Positions 27,901 through 42,900 of a stretch of DNA of 64,000 nt are shown here, one piece after another. The notes beneath the pieces were generated by a model that saw only the letters and a list, made by a program, of their open reading frames with translations, did not search any database and was not told the DNA's origin. The position numbers and the translations under genes are program-made. Source of the DNA: Sipunculus nudus (Eukaryota; Annelida; Sipuncula; Golfingiida; Sipunculidae). The stretch lies in assembly GCA_026874595.1 (NCBI GenBank), contig CM049312.1:75565429-75629428 (forward strand), written 5' to 3'. Within the stretch, counting starts at the first letter, position 1. Each line of letters begins with the position of its first letter.

Positions 27901-30900
27901 AACACCCCCAAAGTTGCGAAGTACACTTTAAATAAATCTTTATCAACTGTTTCCTTCTTTATTGCCAAGTTCACATAAGGTTCTGCTATTGTAACATTTT
28001 GTACAGAAATGTTAATATTTCAGAATTATTGCCAAAAACCAATGGACGCCTTCATGGGACGGACTACAGTGTGCTCCACACGATCTGAAATAAATAACGA
28101 CATTAACTTATATTAATATACATACATAAAGCACAATGCGTAAGTGAATTAATGAAATCTGGCACAGCAGGCTTCACCAACATATATTGTGAATTAATTC
28201 ATAATGCAATTATCAATTTTTATTCAAAGTGAATAAAATCAATTTATCTATGTATCTGGTTCAAGTTGATTTGGAAACTTTCATTCGATTACAGAGACTG
28301 AATGTTCAAGGTAAAAACTATAATATTCATCAATTTAAATATTCAGCTGACATATCATTCAATGATCTTGTTTATCACATATAAACAATTTCATTTAGAG
28401 TTGAACAAAGTGACATTTTACTCTGTGATGTCAAATTAATTATATACTTAATGTAATTATATATATAAAGCTTCATTCCTAAACCTACTATTTTTAGGAG
28501 TGGTCAATTTCGAATGGGAACTAGCAACAATATTTCCTATAATTTTCAAATTAACCAGGAATTTTTATTTTAATATTTGCAATTAAAGAAAGATAGGCAG
28601 ACTCCAGTGACGCATTAATTATATATGTATAATATATATCTTCCCAATTTTTTTTTTCAAATCTCAGGTGACAGTTCCTTCAAGAGGAGAAACAAGTAGG
28701 AGATTCTGATTTGTAGAGGATTTCATATGCTGGTCAATTTTGAATGGGAACTAGCAACAATATTTCCTATAATTTTCAAATTAACTAGGAATTTTTATTT
28801 TAATTTTTGCAATTAAAGAAAGATAGGCAGACTCCAGTGACGCATTAATTATATATGTATAATATATATCTTCCCAATTTTTTTTTTTCAAATCTCAGGT
28901 GACAGTTCCTTCAAGAGGAGAAACAAGTAGGAGATTCTGATTTGTAGAGGATTTCATATGCTGGAACAGTTGCAAAATGTCCATGGGCCAGTAATCATTC
29001 ACGTCATTTAGCCATGTACATATGCTGCCCTGCAATAAATGGTTAGGCTAACTCTCGTTGGCTGCTGGTCATAACCTTACTGATGCATTACCTCAAGTGT
29101 TAATATTTAAACATTTATACCTTAAAGAGAAAATTAACTACAATCGCAGGGGCAACACCCTAAATCTGTTAATTTTCCCCCCTTGCAGGCTGGAACATAC
29201 CCAAAAGACACTAAAATGGTAAGACAATACTAGTAATATGTGACACTGATTAAGTAGAAATGACTTAAGATCAGGCCCAAGAGACATATTACTCCTGAAT
29301 TTGAAGTCTGTTATGAAATTAGCTTGCCTTTTTGGTTTAACAGTAAACTTTCAGGGGTCTGTGAAGTACCAGAAATCAGGTCAGAGTGACCTAATTTTTA
29401 ATTAACACTATTTGGGGTTGACAAATGATGCATGGCGATGGTACAGGGTATGGTTTTGGCCCAAAGTAGACAAAAAATTATACCTCAGATACTTGGGAAA
29501 ATGTGTAGACAGAACTGTAGTTGCTCTACAGGTTTCTAGTCCTACCAATGATTAATCTAGTCTTGCTAACAGCAAGCCTATTAAATATCTTGATGGGCTG
29601 ATGGGTAACAAAGGAGAATCAACTGCCGCGTGTCAGCTCAGCAAATTGCAGGTCAGCTAAGCTAAGACTAAATAACTGATAATACCCAGCACACACAGAA
29701 AAACATGCAATTCTATAACTGAACCATGCTAATTATGTCAGACCTTGAGCATAAACCAGGTGAAAGCAGAGGTTTAATTCAGAGCAATGGTTTAATTTCT
29801 GCAGGAAATGCTATTGTTGAAAGTTACAGAAAAAGCAGAGTGCTTTCTAAATTTATGCAAAAAAAAACCAACCTGCTACAGCGTGTCATATCAAAATGCA
29901 AAGTAAAAGAAAGAAAACTGATGAAATGATACCAAAACTGACAAGCAAAGGAAGGAAACCCGGAGAAATGAGTATTGACAATAGCATAGTGCAACCAAAG
30001 CTTGAGTAAACAACACATTACACTCTATATGATATACACCCTATGCCAAAATATATAATTTGGATTTCATGATCTGATTCTTTACAGAAAATGGTTTGAC
30101 ACTGCTGAGCTTTAGTGTACAATAATAACAACAGAATTTCAGAAATTATTTATGATTTATATTTCCTTAGAATAAGATTTTTGTATTACCAAAAAAACAA
30201 TGAATAATTTCATAAGGTTTATTTTAACTATTTTATTGTAAACATGTATGTTTACACATATTTCCAACAGACAAGGGAAATTTTCTGCTGATGTAAAAGG
30301 CAGTTATATTTTACAAAATTAGGAAGTGGATTTGAGCAGTTGGGAACAAAGTGGTTGGGAACAAAGCCCATTTTATATAAGCGAGTACAATATTTTGTTA
30401 AGGAATGAGGACCCGACTTGAATAACATTAGCAATCTTTACATTTCACAAACAGCAATGAATATCAGTTTATAATAATAATAACCAGAGAATCAAACTTT
30501 AACATTCAAATGGCATCTTTTAAATGCCCCTGTAATTGGACAGATTATTAACTAAGTGTACTCAGCAATGTCAACACCACTCCTACAATTACATATGATT
30601 TTTGTGATATATATATATATATATATATATATCTATACATTTACAAGAAAAAAATGCCTGTACAAGGTTTTTATTTACCCCAGATCCTCCCTGTCCAAGC
30701 TACTAACTTCTGAGTGAGCCCTTGAAAATATAAGACATAAATAGCTGAAATCTACTTGAATGCAAATGCCAATATATTATAAATACAAGTCAATTACAGA
30801 GCGTGGTGAACTAATTAAAAAGCCAGGCCATAGTAAAAACCCTTCATGTTTCTTATCAAATATGCGACACTGGGTGAGAATCAAACTAAACTAGAGAATC

Positions 30901-33900
30901 ATTCTCTGGGAACATATTAAAAAAATATATTTAAAGAAATGTTCCATGAATATACAAAAACAGAATGAATTATGGGCACACATGTCCACTAAGCAAAATA
31001 AAATTGTGAAAAATCAGAAACAAGAAATAGTTTCTGATAGCAAATTAATACAATGACGGACAAAAATTTGCGTTGGTTGATTATGTCTGCTGAGGACAAT
31101 GATTTTGTTTACCTATTATATAGGACATACCTTAATTTAAAGTTTCAATTTATATACAGAAGAGCCTCATGATTAAAGACACTGACAAGTTTGAGTCCAG
31201 AGAGGTGGTCATATTAGAAAGGTTATCATCTCCAGGAATATATGTGATGGGGCAACTGCAAGTGTCCATACAGGTGCAAAATAGATAGTTGCCTGTAAGC
31301 AGAGCTTTCCAAGTGCAAACTGAGCATGATCTCATAACATAGAAAGCAATTTGCTTGTATACCAAATATAATCTTTTCTACAGTCTTCACATGGTATGCT
31401 TGAACTAAAAAATAAGTGAAATAAACTATAAATTTAGAACTTAAAAAGCATTGGAATAAAATAACATCTCAATACTGGTTTAGGGCATTTAAGCAAAGCT
31501 GAAACAGTCCTGGTTGTCTCTCTCATCCCTTAAGTTCAAACACCATATTAATGCTCACACACCTGTAGTGGTCAGATAGTTTTGACCATGGTCAAAAAAG
31601 TGAAAATAAATATTGTGACAAAAATTTAGTGGTCAATATTCATGTAAGGCTGATGGTTGCTTGATGTATGTTTAAACTGTACAACTATCTGTTTAAAGTC
31701 CACCGACAGCAGGTGATCATCTAATCAGGGTGGCTCTCACCTTGGCCTTTTAGGACTTTCAATGTTGCAATTTTGACATCAGTGTCTGTGTTAACACAGT
31801 TTAAGAAATATTTGGCAAATCAACCAAAAAAGTTATACCAACTATATAAAACATCCATGAAAATTAATATCTCACTGTAATTTAAAAATCTGTGCAGCCC
31901 TAACAATGCTGATAAAAGATATATATATGTAAAATAAGAACAGAATTGTGTCCAACTAAACTTCAGAATAAAATTCTGAATTTAGCAGTTAGTATGAAAA
32001 TGTAAACTTGTAAGTTTTACCTTTTCATAACAAAAGATAATCATTTTAAAAATTAGGATGAGAGAGACAACAGGACCAATGTTAACATATTCATAATAAC
32101 TGCCTTTTGAGCTACTCCACTGCACATGTTCAGTTAACCATTCACTAGGCCTCAACTGTGTCTCTCTGACAACTAAGCAGTACAGAAGTTAGATATTGCA
32201 AAACAAACTGACTAAGGTCAACTACAAAACTTGCAGAGTAACAGGAATTTGATCATTCACAGTCCATAGTTTCAGACTAAATCAGAAAAAGTCAAAAATT
32301 TGAAAAGTGCTTATAACCAAACCGGCAAGTAAGGAGAGGTAACTTGGCCTCGAATCAACTTTCAATGGGACCTGTGTAACTTGTTGGACTTAAACCATGT
32401 CAGTTGAGAGAGGTTATAATGTAAATAACAGGGCTTGAACCATGTCATTTGAGAGAGGTTACACTGTATAATTGGCTTTAACCACATCATTGTCTGCACA
32501 AGACAGGTGTCAGTTAAGAGAGGTTACAATCTATTGATTGGCCTTTGACCTTGTCAGTTAAGACAGGTTACATTGTATATAACTTGGCTTATACTGTGCT
32601 AGATAAGAGAGGTTGCACTGTATATAAATGGGCTTGAACTGTATCAGTCAAGAGAGATTACACTGTTTGTAACTGGGCTTGAACTGTGTCATTCGTGACA
32701 GGTTACACTGTACATAATTGGGCTTGAACTATGTCAGTTAAGAGAGGTTACACTGTCAATGAATAAGCTTGAACTGTGTCAGTTAAGAGAGATTACACTA
32801 TAAACTATTGGACTTGAATGGTGTCAGTAAAGAAAGGTTACATTGTATATAATTGGCCTTTGACTGTGCTAGATAAGAGAGGTTGCAATGTATACAAATG
32901 GGCTTGAACTGTGTCAGTCAAGAGAGGTTACACTGTTTGTAACTGGGCTTGAACTGTGTCAGTTAGGAAAGGTTACACTGAAAATAACTGGGCTTGAATC
33001 ATGTCAGTTAATTGAGATTACTGTATATAATTGGCCTTCAACTGTGCCAGATAAGGTCGAATACACTGTTTATAACTAGGCCTGAACTGTGTCAGTTAAG
33101 AGAAATTACACTGTTAATAACTGGGCTTGAACTGTGTCAGTTAAAAAAGGTTGCACTGTATATAAATGGGCTTGATGTATGTCAGTCAAGAGAGGTTCCA
33201 CTGTATATAACTAGGCCTGAACTGTGTCAGTTAAGTGAGGTTACATTGTATTTACCTGGGCTTGAATCGTGTCAGTTAAGAGAGGTTACACTGTATATAA
33301 TTTGGCTTGAACCAATGACAGTCAAGTTTTCCAAAAGCTGAACCATGGAGATTATTTTCACATTAAAAATAAAATCATTAATGAGAAACTTATAGGCTTA
33401 GCTGATACAATATGAGGTACATAATGGGAGATGAACATAACATTTCAGAGAAAAACATATACACATTAAACAAACAATGGAATAAAGAAACTATAAAAAT
33501 AAAGTCTTTGCCTTATTTTGATGTGTAAATGTTATTTCTATGTAACAATGTATAAGCATTACCTAGAGAATTGATTAAACATTTCTAGTTAACAGATGAT
33601 ATAAATGTTGGCTGTATTGTTAATGTATCATCCTTGCATTCTGGATTGATGTACACCATTAAAAGTCAGTCACTCACTGATATAAAGGAACATTTTAATC
33701 CGCCCATGCAACACAATCCTTAAAGAATTAGTGATTAATTTGAAATCCCCTTCTGCTGGATATTCCTTAATTAGACAGGATATCAATAACATACTGAAAG
33801 ATTTGAATTGTCCTAAAGGCCTACTTTACCATAAAATTTTCTGATACTTGTACAAAGTAAGGCTGTAACAATACCTCCATGGGCTGATACATTTCAATAA

Positions 33901-36900
33901 AAAGTCAAATATAGTATTTGTATCATAAGATATCACGGTATCCACCTCCTGTCTCCGTCTGATCATCTAACAATAACACGGAGAAATGTCTGGTTGCTCT
34001 GGTATCTGGTACCCCTTTCACATGGCATGTGAAATTTTTTCAAACCATTTGAATGTGAAATTGAGCTGTTACACAGCAATCAAAAGCGGCTTTGATCTGT
34101 TTTGGCCAAAATATTTTAAATCAGGTCATAAGGTCAAAGGTCATAAGCAAAGTATCAGTACAGCCCTAATACATATAAATAAATGTGATGAGCCCCCCTG
34201 CCCCCCCCCCCCCCCTACAAATGTAGAGAACATAATTAATATGGAAAATGACACAGTCAATGATGTAGGCCCTAAACTGAATGATTACGAAGGACAGCTC
34301 TGATCGCAAAAAAAAAAGAATTTCACAGAGAAGATATATGACAGTGAATGAATCTGACAATAATTTATTTATATAAGTGACCTACCCATGCTCAGACTAA
34401 AAGCTACACTGCCAACCAAAGCCAACAGTTCCATCAACTTACTACAACATTTAGCAAACGGGTGAAAGGAATGACAGAATATATGGTAAGCGCTACTACA
34501 AAGTCATCTCACATAATGATGAGCGGGAAGACCATGCTGAACAATAACATGAGCAATAAAAGGAATACAGCGAAACAGAACATTTCAACATCATCCAATT
34601 TCTGTTTACTACAAGGTCCAGACCCATTCTAGATGTTTGTAATCTGACCCATGTAATTTGAAACGGAAAAAAATATGGGTTAGTCTGGGATTGATATGCG
34701 TCTGTTTGCAGAAGGGAACTAATTAATATTAATTAATTAACAATAACTCAGTAACATCCATGGTTCAACAGTATACCTGCTCTTGCGTGGACTTGTGAGT
34801 TTTTTCAATTAACTGTTCAAATTAATAAAGACTTAGGTTTTTTATCTGCTACAGGTAAAATACTGATTTCAATATTTTTGCATGTTGAAATAACTGTTAA
34901 ATTGATTCAAATAATCACATCTATGATTCAAACAGATATTCATTTTCATATGTCATCATTATGGAAAATAAATGAGAAATATTAGTTTAAATTGCTACTG
35001 TGCTTAAATAAAAACTGCACCCATTTTTTTATAAGAATCCTTATAAACCCTTTTCAGTTTACCCTCATGTGTCTAAGGCATGTTTAATTTACAGATTCTG
35101 TCCTTTTTAAGATAAAAGATGATAAACTGAGCATTTACCATGGCCTGTGTTATATTAAATACCTATTAGGATTCGAGAAAGTGGAAATTTTATGTCTTGC
35201 ATTTTCTGTGAAGAGACATGGACTTTGAAATCTGTGAAAATTTTCATATAAATTATTTCATCAGCCCTCGCCATAATTCAATATTCATAAGCCCTTTATT
35301 ATAATTTTCCCTTGTTTTCTTGTCCTTAAAGTGTCAGCAAAAGTTTATATATTACAGATCATACCTGTTTGTGATTCACTAGAGTCTACAAAAGTAGATT
35401 AAAATATTCCCCTTAATGTTAAAGTTAAATATTTCTAATAAGTTATTGTTAATTTAACTTGATAATTTGTTCACACAAGCAAGATGATGGAACAATGGCA
35501 CATGGTGGAATAAACAATGTTCATAGGTCATTCAATCCAACCAACATAATAACTTAATATCTCTCTCTAACTATGGACTGTGAACTTCTTCCTTCAGCAT
35601 ACAAAATAAATCAAACAGCTGACTCATCTTTTATATTACTACCAATCAACACAGCAAATGGCTGGAGATGTTAAAATTTGTTTTAAACAGATTAACCCAC
35701 AGATTTCATTATCATTTAATAACTGAGCAGATAATTCAGCAGATGTAAAGTCCGTTCCTCCACCCCTGTCCACCTGATTTATCACAATTATCTCCACTTA
35801 AGACACACCTGCCGAAACAAAACTTGCAATAATGGCAGAAAGAGGAAAATGAGTAATTTTTGTTACTCTACCTGCTAATGATATAAATATTATTCACTTT
35901 ACGGCCTGGCTGACATGTCTCATTATATATTCATTATATATATATGTATAAACCATTGTTTATCCTCTTTGGATATGGTTATGAAGTAATGTGATGTAAT
36001 AGTGAAGCGCATGCACAAAGGAGAATACAAGTCTCACTGTAAACAGGGGTCACCAGCCCATGGTTATGTGTGCCTCTTTTCTGCAATACATCTATTATGT
36101 CATCATCATTGATCCCTGTCATGCCCATTTTATAGACTGGTGGCAAGTTGTCACTACAGAATAGACTTGTTACTCATAAAATGGTATTAAATTGTCTACA
36201 AGAAAATGGCATAAGGCAGGCTATTATTTCCATAATAGTTAATTACACGTTTTCCTCTTTCTGCCCTAGGGGGCTTACAGTTTTTGTGTTCTTTGACTGG
36301 CAAACATATAGTTGCAAAAAAATCTGTGGACATGGGTGGTGGAACGGACTATAGCAAGTTTTGTTTCCAGAATTCAGCTGTATCAAAAGATAATGATGCT
36401 CTTTTGCAGTAGCCAACTAACAGCATTTTCTTTATAAAAAATATTTGCACATCCAACTAACTAAATCAAATTGGACATAAAACAAATTTTGTTCACAATT
36501 CTGAAATGTAAATACTCAATAGATCATTAATTTAATGCTAATGCTCTGCTCATTAACTAACAGCTGACCCTCTGCTCCTTAACTTAGAGCTGACCCTCTG
36601 TTCATTTACCCAGAGCTACCCCTCCATGTGGGTACTTTATTTCCATTGGATGGCTGGACCTACATGCAGGCAATCGAGATAAGTAACCAAACTTGAATAT
36701 AAATAAGGTTAAAATTTGCATCACCGCCAATAACTGCATGTTGACAGGTAGATACTGCAGCAGTAAACAGCACAGGCAATTCAACGCAATGGGGGTGAAT
36801 GTGTTAACGATATCCGAGTGCGACGGTAATGATAAATCTTGTTACCCACCCTTCATCTGAGTCATAGTCCTCCACAGCGGGGTTGGCCAGTAAGATATCG

Positions 36901-39900
36901 AATGGATCCGCTGTGACGTCCAGTTCCGGCTCACCAGAATCCAGTAACTTCATGTTGTAGATGATGACTAACGTTCCTGATTTTCCCTGGAGGCGGTCAA
37001 ACTCCTTCATCAGCGCATCTTCTGTGTGGAATGGCGAGTACTTCAGGATCAAGTCCATCTCCAATTTATGCTGGGAAAGAATATTTCTTTGTTATTTAAT
37101 GGTCTGTACCTGTGCCATATGCCCTACCCAAAAGCCAATACAAAGGCAATACCAAACACGCCGGTTTATAATATTTTCATTAAATGGCTACGCATGTTAA
37201 CAACACAACCAACCATGTAAAGTAACTCTATTTTCACAAAGTACTCATGTAAAACACTTCAAAACTGCACATGTGCTGGCACCTTCACACATTTAGGGTT
37301 CTAAATAGTTGTCAGCTTCATTCCTAGTTGGTGCTTCACAGAGCATGCTGGTAGTGATGTAACACACCATGTGATGCTTGCTGATTTTATTCAGGGTGGT
37401 GGTTCACAGAGCATGGTGATGTCACACACCATATGCTGCTTGTTGATTTTATTCAGGGTGGTAATTCACTGGGCATGGGGATGTCACATGAATTGTGATT
37501 CTCCTCGATTTCATTCTCTAGTGTTGTGTCACTGAGTAAACGGAGTGATGGGCTGACATGAGACCACTGTATTAAATCAATGTATAAGCCATATCACCCA
37601 CAGGCATTGACATGAGTTTACTATAAAACTAATTATAGAGCAAGATGTGTGACTTCCAGAATTTTTATTTGATACAACCATAAACCATAGGAAAGAAACA
37701 CTGGAAGCAATAACAGGTCTGATCATGTACTTTATCAGAAGGCTGTGGTTCATGTATCAGCAAGTCTGCATGATTACATTTTCTCAGTAGCGTGCAATCC
37801 ATCCAATTTGTTTCCACAAGTACAAAAGGTTTTCTGACAGACACTTCTCACTTGCTTCTTTTGATAATACACGGACACAAGTCAATATAATTTCCCATTA
37901 TTCAAACTGCAACTGGTGACCTGAGCCTTAAGCTCTGCTGAGAAAAGTGGTCATTTTTGCCAACCATGAATGGTCTGAATCGCTCTCAGATCCATTTCGA
38001 TGGGGAACCGTTTTTTGTGGACAGGTACATAGAATGCATACATACATATGGAAACAATTTATCTTAAAGAGAGGGATCACACCTTCATACTACCAAGTCT
38101 GCACTATGTTTCACAGACCTTGATTCAGCGATTCATGAACAATGAACAAAGCCATTGAACACATCAAATGACTTACATACACTTGTTCTAAAAAGACGTC
38201 TGGTGCCATGTTTTGATCAAACATTATGCATTGCTGGGAAGGCATCAAGAATCTGACCAATCAAATAAAGCCATATAAGCCTGTCCCATTTCTGGTATGT
38301 TCTAGTAAAGACAGAGTGTGAACAGGGTACTGTTAGCCTTTGGTTCGTTGAATTTGATTGGTAGTTTTGATTTCTGCCTGAACACTTTCAGGCTTGTTCA
38401 TTATTCATGAAACAGACACCAGAGCAGGTCACTGAATCAAGGTCTGTGAAAGCATAGCCACACACTTGGTGGTATGAAGATTGGGTCCAATTTTTTTAGC
38501 ACTACTGACTTCCAATGGCCACAAGATTTGCAAATACTTGATTTTTATTCTGCACAGCTCTGAATATTTAGTGGGCTATTTTTGTCACCGTCTATCTTTA
38601 ACAATGGCATTCCTTACCTTCTCTTTTTCCGCTGGAGTTTTCGCAAGTGGCTTTTTGGTGGATGAATCAAAGCTTGGCATGGGTACAACAATCTGAAACA
38701 CAAATAGACACCTTTATCATGTGTGTATCATTCAAATAAATTTACTGATCATATATTGATAAATTTCAAAATAAATCTCAGTTTAATTTGTCAAATACAA
38801 TATCTTTCTCAAGAACAGGACAATCTTTCCCATCACTAGGTGACACCTAGTGGTGGTTTGAATAACAAATCATCCCTTTTGGAAAAGGTCTACATTAAAT
38901 ATGGTTTAGGTTTTGTGTGCATCAGAGGTATTAGCACAATTATGGTAGACACAAGTGTTATAAATTTACTTTAATTCTAATTTGAACCAGAAGCCAAGAA
39001 TATTATATGACTTTGCTTCTGAGTATAGTTCTAATTTTAACCTTTTATTCTGATTTTCTTAAAAACAGGTCAGATTTGAAACAGGACTCATAAAATTAGG
39101 AAAATAATAGTTTAAATGGTGTATGTATATAATATCAAATCCTCTAATTATATTTAACACAGTAATTATGAATTGATGTTGTCCATGATGATTATTTCCC
39201 ATGGATTGAAAATATGTCCTCTTTTTGACACAAAGGTGTGGAGTGAAACAACCAGGAAATAGACAAACTGTTGACAGATTAAAGCCTGTGAACAGAAACA
39301 GTTGTAATGTTGACAGAAACAGGTGGCTAATGAAAGCCAACTGATGACCTGTTTATAGACAACAGACGGCAAACAAACAATACACTTGGACTGTACACAG
39401 GTAGAGAGAAGTTGGTGGACAGACTGTGAACCAAAGAACATAGAAATGGATGATAACTGGGTAACATAAACAAGTTGATGGAATGACAAATATCTTATTA
39501 ATGGAAAACATAGACTACAGATGGACTGTAGACAGACAGCAGGTGAACAATGAAAGAACAGACTATAGGCAGACAAAAGATGTCACACAAACAAAAAGTG
39601 GATAGTAGAGAGACAAAATATATCAAATGGAAGCAGATGGACTGTGGACAGACAAATAATGGCCTATGGAAACAATAGACTGTGGACAGACAAATGATGA
39701 TATTGTGGACACATAACATATGGGATTTGGAAACAACAGGTGACTGTAAAGAGACAACAGTAAGCAAATGAAACAACAGATGGACTGTGGACAACAGATG
39801 GCTAATAATAACAGCGACTGGACTAAGGAAAGACAACAGATGGCTCATGTAAACAACAGATGGTTTATAGACAAGATTGCCAATGTCACCAACAGGACTG

Positions 39901-42900
39901 CAGTCAGATATAAGATGGCAAATAGAAATAACAGGTGGACTAAGGAAAGACAACAGATGGTAAATGAAAACAACAGATGGATTGCAGACAAAGAGGACTA
40001 ATGTAAACAACAAGTGGACTCAGGAAGGATGAAAGGTGGCATCTGGAAAGAAAAGGTGGATTGTGGACAACAGGAGGCTAATATTAACAACAGGAGAACT
40101 ACAAACAGATAAATGATGGCAAATAGAAACAACAGGTAGACTCAGGCACATAAAAAACATATGGCTAATGGGGACAACAGATCCTCTGTTAACAGCCACC
40201 AGATTGATTATGGACAGTCACCAGATGTTTTATGATAATAATGAGTGGACTGTACAGAAAGCAGATGGTTAATGGACAGGTGGAAAGCCAAGACAACAGA
40301 TGACTCATGGACAGACAGCAGGTGGATAAAGACAGACAGCAGGTGGATAAAGACAGACTGAATGATGAAAGTACCTCATAGATGGGATAAATGAGCAAAT
40401 ATACATAATATTTAAACCACTTAAAAATGTAACAAGCCTCATTTGTTTTTAACCAGCCTTTTTAAAATATATCGCTTCCCCACAGTACTCCAATCCTGGC
40501 ATTACAAAAGATAGTGTCATCCATCCAAAGCTCATGGCAGCATTACCTCGTCGATATCTTCTTGTTCATGGAAAGTTCGGGACAAGAATATGCATGTCAT
40601 GGATGGCCCTTTCTTTGAGAACAGGATGAAATCATTGCCAACTCTCATGGAGCCCCTGTGCAAGGTAAACATAATCAATGTTATATTTCAATCGCTGAAA
40701 ACAAATCATTTATGAGGTCAAAATAAAATAATGTTTTCCTTGTTGAATATTATGTATATATACAAAGATATTTTCTGATTTTTCACTAACTGGAAATTGT
40801 GCTTCAAAGAAGTATTTTCAATAGATTAGTTATTACTATGAGGTTTCTTAATCTACAATGACACAAAACTATATTAAAACACACATGGATATGTATTATA
40901 CTGCACATTTATTTTTAAGCAGCCACTTCAACATTATAAAAATGTGACAGCATGGTTATGTTACAGCTGTGGTTAGTACTGTTTTGGCTGCATAGGACCA
41001 GTATGCTGATCCTTGTGTGTAAATTTCCATCATAACACTATTTCACTATAAAGTGTTATTACCCTATATAGGGAAAGCATGTGCCTTATGTTGGACCCAC
41101 AGAAACCTACACAGCCAAACAACATCCAGGGCCTGGGGACCAACTCATGGAAAGAGGACAATGAATATTAACTACTATTTCACCCCTAAGCACCCTAAAC
41201 ACCCCAATGCAATAAAATGTACAGATATATCATAAATGCTTCTATAATATGAAATAACTGACCCATCTATACCAATGTTCAACAAGTTTCTAGTTATAAA
41301 CAAAAAATATGACATTTGCTGTAGCCAAACCCTCAGGGGACACATCTTCGGATTATACAGGATCTGGCAGCTATGCTTTCAGAGACCTTTTTTATTGGAC
41401 TACTCTGTCCTCTATTTCTAAATAATGAATAAGGCTGCATGTATTCTGGTTGATCTCATCATTACTGCCAGCCCAGTGAACGAACCAAATGTAGACAATA
41501 CTCAATTGTCCAAACTGTTCACATGCCAGTTGAACCAGAAACACATGCATCAGATACCAGATAACTTAAATTAATATCTAAATATAGCAACAGACATGTA
41601 TCGGCTGTGGCTTGGAGGAAGTGTATGCAAGTCATTTGATTGGTTCAACTGTCCTGTTCATTGTTTATGAAATAGACACCAGAGCAACCTAATGAAGCGA
41701 GGTCTCTGAAAACACAGCTGCAAGATCATTGATATTGGGAAAATGGTCTGACATTGAGATAATATCATGTTGATATCTCAAACTACCACCATAATAATCA
41801 AATCAATTTAGGATAGTTTCCAGCTAAATATATAAATATACACTTTCACAAGGCACTGGGCTTTTATGAATTCCTTTATTTGCAAATTGTATCTTATGAC
41901 ATGGAACATGTAACCTCCACATCAGATTTTTACTATTTTTCTTCTATGATGATCAAGTATGCCATCACACGGTATGCTACAGAGGATTATGAAATGGGGG
42001 ACTTGTGGTTTTGTTTTGTCTCTGAATTATAATTTTTATTTTCCTTATAATTATTTCACCAGGCCGAAATAACCCCAAAAATAATTTTTCATGAACTGCT
42101 AATAAACACAGGAGTGCACAATTTGTGTCTGGGTGACCAATTTTTGGGGTCACCAGGCATACTTGACCTTTGCTCTAGAACACATTGCCTGTCCTGCAAC
42201 AGGACTTGATCATTTATGCAATTAAGGTGATGCAATTATGGTGACCCAGATATGCAGGATTTTCCATGACACAATGAAACAGCATAAAAATAATAATAGA
42301 TATATTCCTTCAATTGAGTGTATGACAATTCAGCCTTAAGATGAACTGTTAGTAAAAGATTTGTAAATATTTTTTCAATGTCTATAAAATTCACCAAGTA
42401 AACAAATATTGAGTGTAAAACTGATCAAATTAGGTTAGAGTGACCCATTTTTTATGCTAATTTGTTAGTCTCATATACAGCTGCTCCACAAATGATACTT
42501 TACATAATGTAATACCAATGAATTAAGGTTGCACTGACCTAATTTAGGCAGGAAAATTACAAATTCCTAATTTTGAACAACTGGTGTTGGACTTACTCAG
42601 GTGAGAAGGATAATTAGGTTAATGTGACCTGATTTCTGTAAGATTGCATAAACCTAAAGTAAATAAGGTTACAGTGACCTAGATATAAAAGGAGGTTGGC
42701 ACCACACTACTGTAGATTCATTTATTAATATTTGTTCACAATATATCATGTGCCTTCACTTACATAGGTAATGATAAAAATGCACTTTAACCAGCATTTT
42801 TATTAGAAAATCTTTGAATAAAATTATCGCCATTTAAGGTTAAATGGGCCTATTTTACAAATAATTGTTGACAGGTTGTACCTCTCTAGCAGATTTCCAA

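Noticed and set aside
36841-36845. Alternative MORC2 exon 8 donor GTAACA
   Set aside because: Would put exon 9 out of phase; GTGGGT four bases earlier keeps the frame.
39498-40013. 171-codon minus-strand frame
   Set aside because: Lies in a degenerate ACAACAGATGG minisatellite; composition explains the lack of stops and no family is recognisable.
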